Assembly: GCA_030531435.1 (NCBI GenBank)
Contig: JAUNNN010000019.1
Span: forward strand, 1 to 40,865
From: Lachnospiraceae bacterium
GTDB taxonomy: Bacteria > Bacillota > Clostridia > Lachnospirales > Lachnospiraceae
Direction: 5' to 3'
DNA length: 40,865 bases
How positions within the stretch are numbered: the first letter of the stretch is position 1; each line of letters opens with the position of its first letter. Positions 26,879 through 33,346 of the stretch are shown one piece after another. Under the pieces are notes generated by a model. That model saw only the letters and a list, made by a program, of their open reading frames with translations, searched no databases and had not been told where the DNA came from. The translations under genes were made by a program, and so were the position numbers.

Positions 26879-28128
26879 TATTTACCTCCATCTTTTAAAT
26901 AAACTTCATTAAATATAAGTTTTTTTTCTTTACTATCCCAACCTTCAATTTCAAGGATTTCATCAATAGAAAATCTTGACATATGTATCAAACAGAACGG
27001 TGTACTTGTAAGCATTTCTTCTAATGTTTCCATAGGATAATCTGATACATATCTTGCACAATGAGCTAGACGTGTCACAGAACCCCTAGCATCATTACTA
27101 TGAATTGTTCCAAAAAATCTAGCTCCTGTACTCATAGCAGTAGTGAAACAATAAAGAGCTTCGCCGCCTTTAATTTCACCTATAACAAAGTTATCAATAT
27201 CTTGTAGAAGTCCTAATCTCAAAGTGTCTTCAAGATTTATTTCTTTATGAGAACCATCCTCATGAAAAATATCCATAGTATGTTCAAATTGAATCTGAGG
27301 ATGTACTTCAGAATACAATTCATCTGATTCCTGAGATACAAGTACTGATTGATCATAAGGAATAAGATCTATCATATTGTTTAACAATGTTGATTTACCT
27401 GAACCACCACGACCAGAAATCAAAAAACCATAACCCGACACAATACGATCTTTTAAATACTCAATCATGTCATCATCAAGCATATTATTTTCTTTTAAAT
27501 ATTCCCAAGAAAGCTTTTCTTTAGGTATTTTTCTGATATGAATATTATTATCTTCAGTAGATATAATTGAATCTAACTGCGTATCAATTCTTAAATAAAA
27601 ATTTTCAACACCTTTTCGATCTGTACAGTGTTGTAGAGCAGCATCCGGTGACATTTGAAGATTGTGAATTCTAAAAATTCTTTCATACCATTTGTTATAA
27701 TCATCTTCATTTTCAAAAGATAAATTAGTTAAGTACCTATCTCCATTTACCTTACATGTAATCTTATTCCAAGAAAGAACCTTTATATCTGATACTTTTT
27801 TATCTTTAATTAAGGGAGTTAAAATGTAATAACCAAATACACAATCCTGGAATAATTCAAGTAATGCAGCTTTTCCTTTTTCATTAACCTGAATATTTGA
27901 TGAATTTAAATAATCCTTGGCTTTTTTCATAAGCATAATAAAATCTTGCTCAGTTCCCTGGATACATTTAGTAACTGTAGCTGGATTTAAATCCACGACA
28001 TTAGCCTTTAAATGAATAAAAGGTTGACGCAATTGCTCATGCTGATAAAAAGATTTCACTTTATATATTTGTGAAACATAATATTCTTCATCTTCACTTG
28101 ATTTCTTTTGATACTTTAAATTGCTCAT
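26878..28128 (-). CDS. virB11: VirB11/CpaF-family secretion ATPase
   Basis: 416 aa. Walker A ISGRGGSGKSTLLNNMI near residue 241, the Asp-box region with LVSQESDELYSEVHPQ after it, and the family block VIGEIKGGEALYCFTTAMST, ending in FFGTIHSND (His box). The N-terminal ~150 residues form the domain that precedes the ATPase in VirB11/CpaF. Such hexameric ATPases drive pilus biogenesis or substrate switching in type II/IV systems. Its ATG overlaps the previous gene's stop (ATGA) with no Shine-Dalgarno of its own, so translation is probably coupled. Close linkage to VirB4 and the relaxase argues for conjugation rather than a Tad pilus. Confidence 0.9.
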   Translation of the reverse strand: MSNLKYQKKSSEDEEYYVSQIYKVKSFYQHEQLRQPFIHLKANVVDLNPATVTKCIQGTEQDFIMLMKKAKDYLNSSNIQVNEKGKAALLELFQDCVFGYYILTPLIKDKKVSDIKVLSWNKITCKVNGDRYLTNLSFENEDDYNKWYERIFRIHNLQMSPDAALQHCTDRKGVENFYLRIDTQLDSIISTEDNNIHIRKIPKEKLSWEYLKENNMLDDDMIEYLKDRIVSGYGFLISGRGGSGKSTLLNNMIDLIPYDQSVLVSQESDELYSEVHPQIQFEHTMDIFHEDGSHKEINLEDTLRLGLLQDIDNFVIGEIKGGEALYCFTTAMSTGARFFGTIHSNDARGSVTRLAHCARYVSDYPMETLEEMLTSTPFCLIHMSRFSIDEILEIEGWDSKEKKLIFNEVYLKDGGK

Positions 28129-28562
28129 ACTATATTTTTCTTTTGAATATTAAGAAGCGCAGCCTGTAATGGATCTTCAATATTCTTTTTTTTCTCCTTT
28201 TCAATAGTTTTAATATATTCTTTGGTTGATATTTGTTTTAATCTTTGATTCGTATAAACAAAATCAACATTTCCTGTAATAGCTCTCATCATCACATTTC
28301 GAATAAAAGTGGTGTTTGGAGTCTTTATCGACTTAAGGAGATTAATAATATCCTTATCTTCAATATCATCTAGTACAAGATTACAACTCATAGGTTTTGT
28401 TTCATAATTTACATTCTTGGAAAGTTTTATTGTAAATTCCTGTCCTGTCACATAAGAACGCAATGCTGTTTTTACTAATCCAGGAAAATAAACACTTGGA
28501 TCGCATTTTAGAGCAACAAGTTCAGGTTCCCTGGCATATCTTAAAATTAGTTTTACTTTCAT
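28125..28562 (-). CDS. Small protein with possible ribbon-helix-helix segment
   Basis: 145 aa. The middle reads SCNLVLDDIEDKDIINLL, then NTTFIRNVMMRAI, the strand-helix-helix rhythm of ribbon-helix-helix DNA-binding proteins. The C-terminus is lysine rich (IEKEKKKNIEDP). It is the first gene after the relaxase, and copy 2 of the 25-bp repeat fills the gap. No Shine-Dalgarno lies directly before the ATG; AAGGAA sits on the far side of the repeat. A role in binding the repeat or oriT is a hypothesis. The stop overlaps the VirB11 start. Confidence 0.65.
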   Translation of the reverse strand: MKVKLILRYAREPELVALKCDPSVYFPGLVKTALRSYVTGQEFTIKLSKNVNYETKPMSCNLVLDDIEDKDIINLLKSIKTPNTTFIRNVMMRAITGNVDFVYTNQRLKQISTKEYIKTIEKEKKKNIEDPLQAALLNIQKKNIV

Positions 28563-28569
28563 ATTTTCT

Positions 28570-28594
28570 ATTTCGTGTCATGATGGCACGAAGT
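28570..28594 (-). repeat. 25-bp oriented near-palindrome, copy 2
   Basis: Minus-strand reading: ACTTCGTG, core CCATCATGA, then CACGAAAT. It starts four bases after the relaxase stop and ends seven bases before the next ATG. RNA of this copy can fold into a stem of about 10-11 pairs (including G-U) with a three-base loop. Confidence 0.85.
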
Positions 28595-28597
28595 TCC

Positions 28598-30820
28598 TTA
28601 TCTATTATTTTTCTTGTTATTTTCAGCTTTATATCCTTTTGCAGTTTCCAAATCATCAAATGCATATATTGAATCAGAAAAGCCATATTTATCCATCATA
28701 GTTGTAATAATTGAATAACCTTCGCTATTTCTATCCTTAAATGAAGGTATGATAAATTCTTCTTGCTCCACACCATTATTATCTAATATTTTTATAGATA
28801 TACTTTCATTAGACGAGGAAACCACTCCCATATAATTAGGATTCAACGAATTAGTAATTACATATATTCCTTTTTTATCTTTAGTTGATAAAAGATTTAT
28901 AGCTTGAGTGAAAGAATATGATTTCCTTTCTTTTTTTAAATCCGTTTGTTTTGAAGATTTAATATTTGAAACTTTTTCAGAAGATGAACTTTTGCAACCA
29001 TCAATAAAAGTTGATGCTAAAGTTATATCTTTAAATGATTGACAATTCGTAAAACCATATTCTTTTTCAATCTTTGTAATAAATTCTCTAAATTCCTTAT
29101 TACTATCTTTTAGATCACAACTCTCAAAAACTTCTCCATATTTTGACAAAACAGATACCGACACATTTTCTTTAGTATGCCCAGAGGAATCTACATACGG
29201 AGATTTAACGATTTTAACAATAATATTAGGATTATCTGGAGAACAGACATAAGATATATCAGCATCAAAAACACCTTTTCGTGCCATTTGTTGGTTTTCC
29301 GATAAACCAATTAAATCAATTAATGAATTTTCAATTTTATCTGTTGCCTTAACTTTAAAAAATTTCTTTATTTCTCTATATTCAAGAGAAAGTTCTTCTA
29401 ATTGAGCATTGGCGTATATTAATTGATTATTGTATTCATCAATAATATTTTTTACATCTTCTATAGTTTTTCCATATCCATTTTTCAATCTTCTGGTTAA
29501 TTCTCTGTATTTTTCATATTCTGTCCTATATTCCTGAACCCCTTCATGCTCATATAAATATGCTTTTCTTTCTATCAACTGCATTTCTCTATATATATCA
29601 ACCATAGGCTTATATAGTTGAAAGCGCTCTTTTAGTTCTTTTTTTTCTGCGGAGAGCATTTTTTTAATTTCAAGAATTCTATTTAGAGCATTTTCTGCAG
29701 AGCCATCAATTGAATATTTTTTTAAATAATCCCTTGCTCTATAAGCCATATTTAAATCATCAGATATATTCTTTAACTGCCATTTTGTAGTTTGATGAAT
29801 TCTCCAAGGATTTTGACCAAGTTTTAATTTTTTAATAACTTCTTTCTTTTCTGTCGGAGACATATGTTTATATTTTTTCATTTCATTTGTATTAGGTGAA
29901 AAAATATCTTTAGCAGTTTCTTTTAAATTCACATAACTATTAATTTGTATTGATTCAAAAGCTTGTTTTCTTGTTTGAATTCTTTCAATAATCGAATCTT
30001 TTGTATAATTAGTGCCAAGCTGATAACTTCTTACCGCCTTATTCATATCTTCAGTTTTAATAGAAATAAATTTTCCTATTCTAACATCAGCGCCAGCAAG
30101 CTCCATATTTTTTATAAAATCTTCAATATTATCTGCGTTTTCTATGGCAATATCGATCATACTACGCAGATTCATTTTTATTTCCACGTAATTTAAATTT
30201 TCATTTTTAAACTCTTTATTCCATTCACTATTAGGTGTGAATCCATATTTTTCAGCATGTTTATTTACACTTGGATGCAATACATCACGTACAAAATTTT
30301 TGGGTTGATGTATTTTTCTTCCATCTAAGCCAACCGAATTAACTATAAAATGAATATGTAAATTTTCTGTATTAGTGTGAACTGCAAAAACAGCTTGATG
30401 ATTAGGGAATATTTCCGCTAATACATCATTACACAAAGCCATTAAATCTGCTGAACGTTCAATATCCGATTCTTCTACCGGAAGAGAAATAATTCCATGT
30501 AAAGCAGCTCTACCATTCATTTTTTCGTAAAATTGTTTTACATTCATCATTTCTTGAACAGCTTCTGAGATATCAGTAGTTGTTAAATTTCTAGAACCCA
30601 CATACGCACCTTCAACAGTCTTGATATCATTTTCAATATATTTGCATTCACGTCCTAATTGTTTACTATTAAAAGAAGAAATATTCTCTTCTGAAAGCTT
30701 AATTTCAGTCTTTTCATCATTTAATATGTAGCCAATACTATCTTTTATCTGTGAGCTGCTTGATTTCTTTTCAGAATCCCCGCTAATATTCCATACCTTG
30801 CAAACAATCCCATTTTTCAT
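28598..30820 (-). CDS. MOBP-type relaxase/mobilization nuclease
   Basis: 740 aa. The N-terminal ~190 residues are a relaxase/mobilization nuclease domain: the metal-binding histidine motif HTNTENLHIHFIVNSVG near residue 152, followed by GRKIHQPKNFVRDVL. Tyr residues near 73 (GAYVGSRNLTT) are candidates for the nicking tyrosine. A helical, coiled region (about 370-480) and a C-terminal domain rich in Lys/Ser follow. The enzyme nicks oriT and is carried covalently with the strand. It lies behind the MobC-like gene, and copies 2 and 3 of the 25-bp repeat bracket it. The start has only a weak ribosome site (GGATAAG), and an ATG eight bases downstream is out of frame. Confidence 0.93.
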   Translation of the reverse strand: MKNGIVCKVWNISGDSEKKSSSSQIKDSIGYILNDEKTEIKLSEENISSFNSKQLGRECKYIENDIKTVEGAYVGSRNLTTTDISEAVQEMMNVKQFYEKMNGRAALHGIISLPVEESDIERSADLMALCNDVLAEIFPNHQAVFAVHTNTENLHIHFIVNSVGLDGRKIHQPKNFVRDVLHPSVNKHAEKYGFTPNSEWNKEFKNENLNYVEIKMNLRSMIDIAIENADNIEDFIKNMELAGADVRIGKFISIKTEDMNKAVRSYQLGTNYTKDSIIERIQTRKQAFESIQINSYVNLKETAKDIFSPNTNEMKKYKHMSPTEKKEVIKKLKLGQNPWRIHQTTKWQLKNISDDLNMAYRARDYLKKYSIDGSAENALNRILEIKKMLSAEKKELKERFQLYKPMVDIYREMQLIERKAYLYEHEGVQEYRTEYEKYRELTRRLKNGYGKTIEDVKNIIDEYNNQLIYANAQLEELSLEYREIKKFFKVKATDKIENSLIDLIGLSENQQMARKGVFDADISYVCSPDNPNIIVKIVKSPYVDSSGHTKENVSVSVLSKYGEVFESCDLKDSNKEFREFITKIEKEYGFTNCQSFKDITLASTFIDGCKSSSSEKVSNIKSSKQTDLKKERKSYSFTQAINLLSTKDKKGIYVITNSLNPNYMGVVSSSNESISIKILDNNGVEQEEFIIPSFKDRNSEGYSIITTMMDKYGFSDSIYAFDDLETAKGYKAENNKKNNR

Positions 30821-30836
30821 TTTTTCTTATCCGTAT

Positions 30837-30883
30837 GTGCCATTTTTACTTCGTGCCATTATGACACGAAGTAAAAATGGCAC
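30837..30883. repeat. 47-bp dyad with perfect 19-bp arms, containing repeat copy 3
   Basis: Perfect 19-bp arms (30837-30855 with 30865-30883) surround a nine-base centre. The 25-bp repeat in plus orientation occupies 30848-30872. The outer ends repeat the core half-site (GTGCCAT at the left, ATGGCAC at the right), so there are four half-sites. It fills the gap between the MobC-like stop and the relaxase start, and no T-run follows on either strand. Confidence 0.9.
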
Positions 30884-30886
30884 CGA

Positions 30887-31177
30887 CTATGATAGCTTCT
30901 GAATTTCTATTTTTAATTCATCAATCTTTTCTAATAACATTAGCTTTGTACTATCATCAAAAGACTTCTGAACCACGATTTCTTTGATATTATTATTAAG
31001 ATTAGCAAAGCTATTAATAATTTCTTTATATTTAATAAAGCCAGGAACTCGATTTTCATGTTCTGCAATCAAAAGTCTGATGTATGCTGATTTACTCATT
31101 TTTTCAGCTTCACGACCTGCTTCAAAACATTCAATATCTTCATCTGACATAGAAACCATAAACCTATTCATTGCCAT
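30887..31177 (-). CDS. MobC-like relaxosome accessory protein
   Basis: 96 aa. An N-terminal ribbon-helix-helix (RFMVSMSDEDIECFEAGREA, then KSAYIRLLIAEHE) is followed by a helical tail (KYKEIINSFANLNNNIKEIV) like MobC/MbeC relaxosome proteins. These bind oriT next to nic and help the relaxase melt it. The start overlaps the preceding stop by one base (TAATG); a second ATG two codons on is possible. It is immediately upstream of the relaxase gene, separated by the 47-bp dyad. Confidence 0.75.
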   Translation of the reverse strand: MAMNRFMVSMSDEDIECFEAGREAEKMSKSAYIRLLIAEHENRVPGFIKYKEIINSFANLNNNIKEIVVQKSFDDSTKLMLLEKIDELKIEIQKLS

Positions 31178-32577
31178 TAGATCACGCCCTTATCAAAATC
31201 AGAAAATTGAGCTTCTAATTCACTTTCCCATAAAGTATCAAACGCATCTCCAGATGCAGAGTCATCATCCTCATCAGGATTTTCAATATTTTCTTCAAAG
31301 CGTGCTGCATCTGAGGTTGAGTCTTCAGGAATATTATTTAATACAAACTCTGCAGAATTTTTCTGATCTAATGCAATTAGTATTTTTTTCAATCTATCTG
31401 CTATTTCTGAAAGTAACTCGAAAGGAACTAATTGAAACTTTTCCCTCTTACCATTTATATCTGATACAATCGACCATTGACCTTTTATTAATTCTTCTGC
31501 AAGTTCCTGTTTTATATTGTATTCAGTACCTTTATGTGCTCTAGAAATATAAGCTTCAATAATTTCCTTATTGAATGTCTCTTTAGGTTGTTCAAGTAAT
31601 TTAATAACAAGTTTTGCATCAATGCATAAATCAGCTGCACCATCTAAGGTTTTCAAATAATCACGTGATAATCCTGGTGTTAACAGAATATATTTAAGAT
31701 ACTTTTCTTCATTACTCAAAGATGTATCAGATATCAATTTGATAATTTCCTGTTTTCTACGCTTTTCATATTCATTTGCTTTTATATCCAACGGAGCATC
31801 CATTTTCTTTAAGTCATTTGCTTTTTTTAATAGATCAAAAAAGGTACTCGAAGTACTTTCTGCAACCTTTTTAGCAGCATTTAATTTATTCAATTCATAT
31901 CTAATTTCAGAAAACCAACTAGGTCTGGTTGAATCATATACTCCAGGTCTTAAAGATATTTCTTCAGGCTTTACTGAAATATTGTCAGTAGAACAAACTA
32001 TTGGATCACCACCCGCATCTAAAGCACGAGTATTAGATATGACAATTTCATTCGAAAGTAAATTTTCAATAAATTGTTTAAGAGCAGCTGCAGAATCTTC
32101 AAAATTATCTTTACTATTCTTTAATTTTTTTATTTCAAGATTTTTTGTAGCTAATTCAGATTCCACAGTCTGTAATTTATAAAGCTGTGAATAAAACTCC
32201 TCATTTAAAGAATTGTATTTTTCTGAAATATTTTCAAAAAGGAATTTATATGACTGATGTTCTTCAGATTCAATGTCAGTTAACTTACATACAGAATAAT
32301 CCGGATAATTTTTTCTAACAAATTCTGTCAAAAAAGAATAGTCTAGCAATCCAGTCACAATATTTTCAAAAACATCCTGTAAAAACATTCTCAAAAAATC
32401 AAACTTAATCTTATAATTGGAATCACTATAATCAACTAGAGGTTCTAATGTAGACATATCAAGTGATGGAAATTTTTTTTGTAATTCCTTTTCGTCAACT
32501 GTTCTGGATCCAATATAATCAAAAACTTCAATGTTATTTAAATATATCGCTAAATAATTCCTTGTATCTTCTCTCAT
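31177..32577 (-). CDS. Coiled-coil hypothetical protein of the mobilization operon
   Basis: 466 aa from the ATG at 32577, preferred because GAGG lies eight bases upstream; the frame continues 15 codons farther up to an ATG without such a site. An N-terminal domain (about 1-130) precedes a coiled coil (about 140-190, with KLQTVESELATKNLEIKKL), a middle domain containing SLRPGVYDSTRPSWFSEIRY and a helical second half. The C-terminus is acidic (ENPDEDDDSASG). No membrane segment. Position ahead of the MobC-like and relaxase genes suggests a relaxosome-associated factor, but no family is recognised. Confidence 0.7.
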   Translation of the reverse strand: MREDTRNYLAIYLNNIEVFDYIGSRTVDEKELQKKFPSLDMSTLEPLVDYSDSNYKIKFDFLRMFLQDVFENIVTGLLDYSFLTEFVRKNYPDYSVCKLTDIESEEHQSYKFLFENISEKYNSLNEEFYSQLYKLQTVESELATKNLEIKKLKNSKDNFEDSAAALKQFIENLLSNEIVISNTRALDAGGDPIVCSTDNISVKPEEISLRPGVYDSTRPSWFSEIRYELNKLNAAKKVAESTSSTFFDLLKKANDLKKMDAPLDIKANEYEKRRKQEIIKLISDTSLSNEEKYLKYILLTPGLSRDYLKTLDGAADLCIDAKLVIKLLEQPKETFNKEIIEAYISRAHKGTEYNIKQELAEELIKGQWSIVSDINGKREKFQLVPFELLSEIADRLKKILIALDQKNSAEFVLNNIPEDSTSDAARFEENIENPDEDDDSASGDAFDTLWESELEAQFSDFDKGVI

Positions 32578-32640
32578 CAATTTAACCTCAAAACAAAGTT
32601 TCCCATATAACAAGAAAATCATAACAAATAAAGTCCATTA

Positions 32641-32665
32641 TTTTGTTAGACCTAAAACAACAAAA
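32641..32665 (-). promoter_or_regulatory. Shared box A (copy upstream of the mobilization operon)
   Basis: Plus-strand text GTTAGACCTAAAACAACAAA with flanking TTTTGTT/AACAAAA arms. It closely matches a box at 37592-37617 upstream of the primase-like gene (GTTAGACTAAAAGCCAACAAA). Both stand 5' of minus-strand operons, so common regulation is likely; whether each is an operator or a promoter is not settled. Confidence 0.5.
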
Positions 32666-32840
32666 CCACGAATTTGTTTATTTAATTATGAAAATTAATT
32701 TTCTAAAATTATAAAATTTAATCTTTTTATAAAAAGTCATTTAACTTTCACATTTTTAGACAAAATTCCACCTAAAACACTTCTGAAAACATGAATAGAA
32801 CGAATAAATTCGGTAACAGGATACGCATAAATGTATACTC

Positions 32841-32920
32841 TACCGCTGCGCTCCGAGAACCATTTACGCAACTGGTTTGCCAGGCAATACCACAGCAAGG
32901 GGAAATCCCCTAACACCCCA
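32841..32920. other. Candidate oriT: GC-rich island with three adjacent inverted repeats
   Basis: About 55% G+C by my count in a very AT-rich setting. Three dyads run in series: AACCA/TGGTT (32858-32862, 32873-32877), TTGCC-A-GGCAA (32877-32887, extendable to GGT/ACC with a bulge) and AGGGGA/TCCCCT (32898-32911) followed by TAACACCCC. Hairpins next to a C-rich run are typical of origins cut by MOBP relaxases. The position upstream of the MobC-like and relaxase genes supports this. I cannot place nic. Confidence 0.65.
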
Positions 32921-33005
32921 AATACAATCATGTATTCACAATTAAAAAGGAAAAAGATGGCAATAAAAAAAGAACCATAATGATAATTCAAAATGATTCT
33001 TTCTT

Positions 33006-33030
33006 AATTAGTGTCATAATGGCACGAAGT
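33006..33030 (-). repeat. 25-bp oriented near-palindrome, copy 4
   Basis: Minus-strand reading: ACTTCGTG, core CCATTATGA (identical to copy 3), then CACTAATT, so one outer arm is degenerate. It lies ten bases after the stop of the small ribbon-helix-helix-like gene and about 85 bases from the candidate oriT island. Confidence 0.8.
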
Positions 33031-33039
33031 AAATAAGTT

Positions 33040-33336
33040 TTATAAATTGTCTAAAAATAAACCGATTTCTGAAAAATATTTAAGTGCTTGTAAGTCTATT
33101 ATATCCGAAGTAGCATCCGAGGTTGAATCTATAAAACACTTTAATTCAGTTTTAAGAGATTTCACTACAGCTTTATTTATTTTATTATCATCTTTTAAAA
33201 ATCTTATGACATTTATGCAATTATTAACGAACTCAGCATAATGACCTTCTACATTTTCGTTAAGAAAACTGTAATTCTCATCTGATAATAATAATGTAAT
33301 TTTTTGAGGTATTGGAGTACCAGGTTTTCTTCTCAT
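33040..33336 (-). CDS. Small ribbon-helix-helix-like protein
   Basis: 98 aa from the ATG at 33336, chosen for the strong AAGGAG nine bases before it; an upstream extension into the protease gene's end is unlikely. The opening MRRKPGTPIPQKITLLLSDE followed by helices (YAEFVNNCINVIRFLK) fits a ribbon-helix-helix fold with a helical C-terminal half. It lies between the protease gene and the candidate oriT, with repeat copy 4 right behind it. It may be a relaxosome protein or local repressor. Identification is from pattern only. Confidence 0.65.
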   Translation of the reverse strand: MRRKPGTPIPQKITLLLSDENYSFLNENVEGHYAEFVNNCINVIRFLKDDNKINKAVVKSLKTELKCFIDSTSDATSDIIDLQALKYFSEIGLFLDNL

Positions 33337-33346
33337 ACTAATCTCC

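Larger units (their letters stand above)
32578..33039. other. Non-coding region containing the candidate oriT
   Basis: 462 bases without a supported gene. The left part is very AT-rich, with short dyads (GAAAATTAATTTTC at 32689-32702, TTTTTATAAAAA near 32720). The middle holds the GC-rich hairpin island at 32841-32920. The right part ends in repeat copy 4. A regulatory box shared with the primase promoter region lies at 32641-32665. An 84-codon minus-strand frame crosses the hairpins but lacks a convincing ribosome site. Confidence 0.7.

Noticed and set aside
30984-31544. 186-codon plus-strand frame
   Set aside because: It is antisense to the MobC-like and coiled-coil genes, has no ribosome site, and its composition is that of a complementary-strand shadow.
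31739-32182. 147-codon plus-strand frame
   Set aside because: Antisense to the well-supported 466-aa coiled-coil gene, with no independent signals.
32737-32991. 84-codon minus-strand frame with a hydrophobic start
   Set aside because: It runs straight across the hairpins of the candidate oriT, has no convincing ribosome site, and its composition follows the GC-rich island.
14034-33030. The 25-bp repeats as loxP or dif sites, because the arms resemble AACTTCGTA
   Set aside because: Arm sequence and centre length differ from loxP (13-8-13) and dif (11-6-11), and no tyrosine recombinase gene is in the window. Recombination is kept only as a secondary idea.
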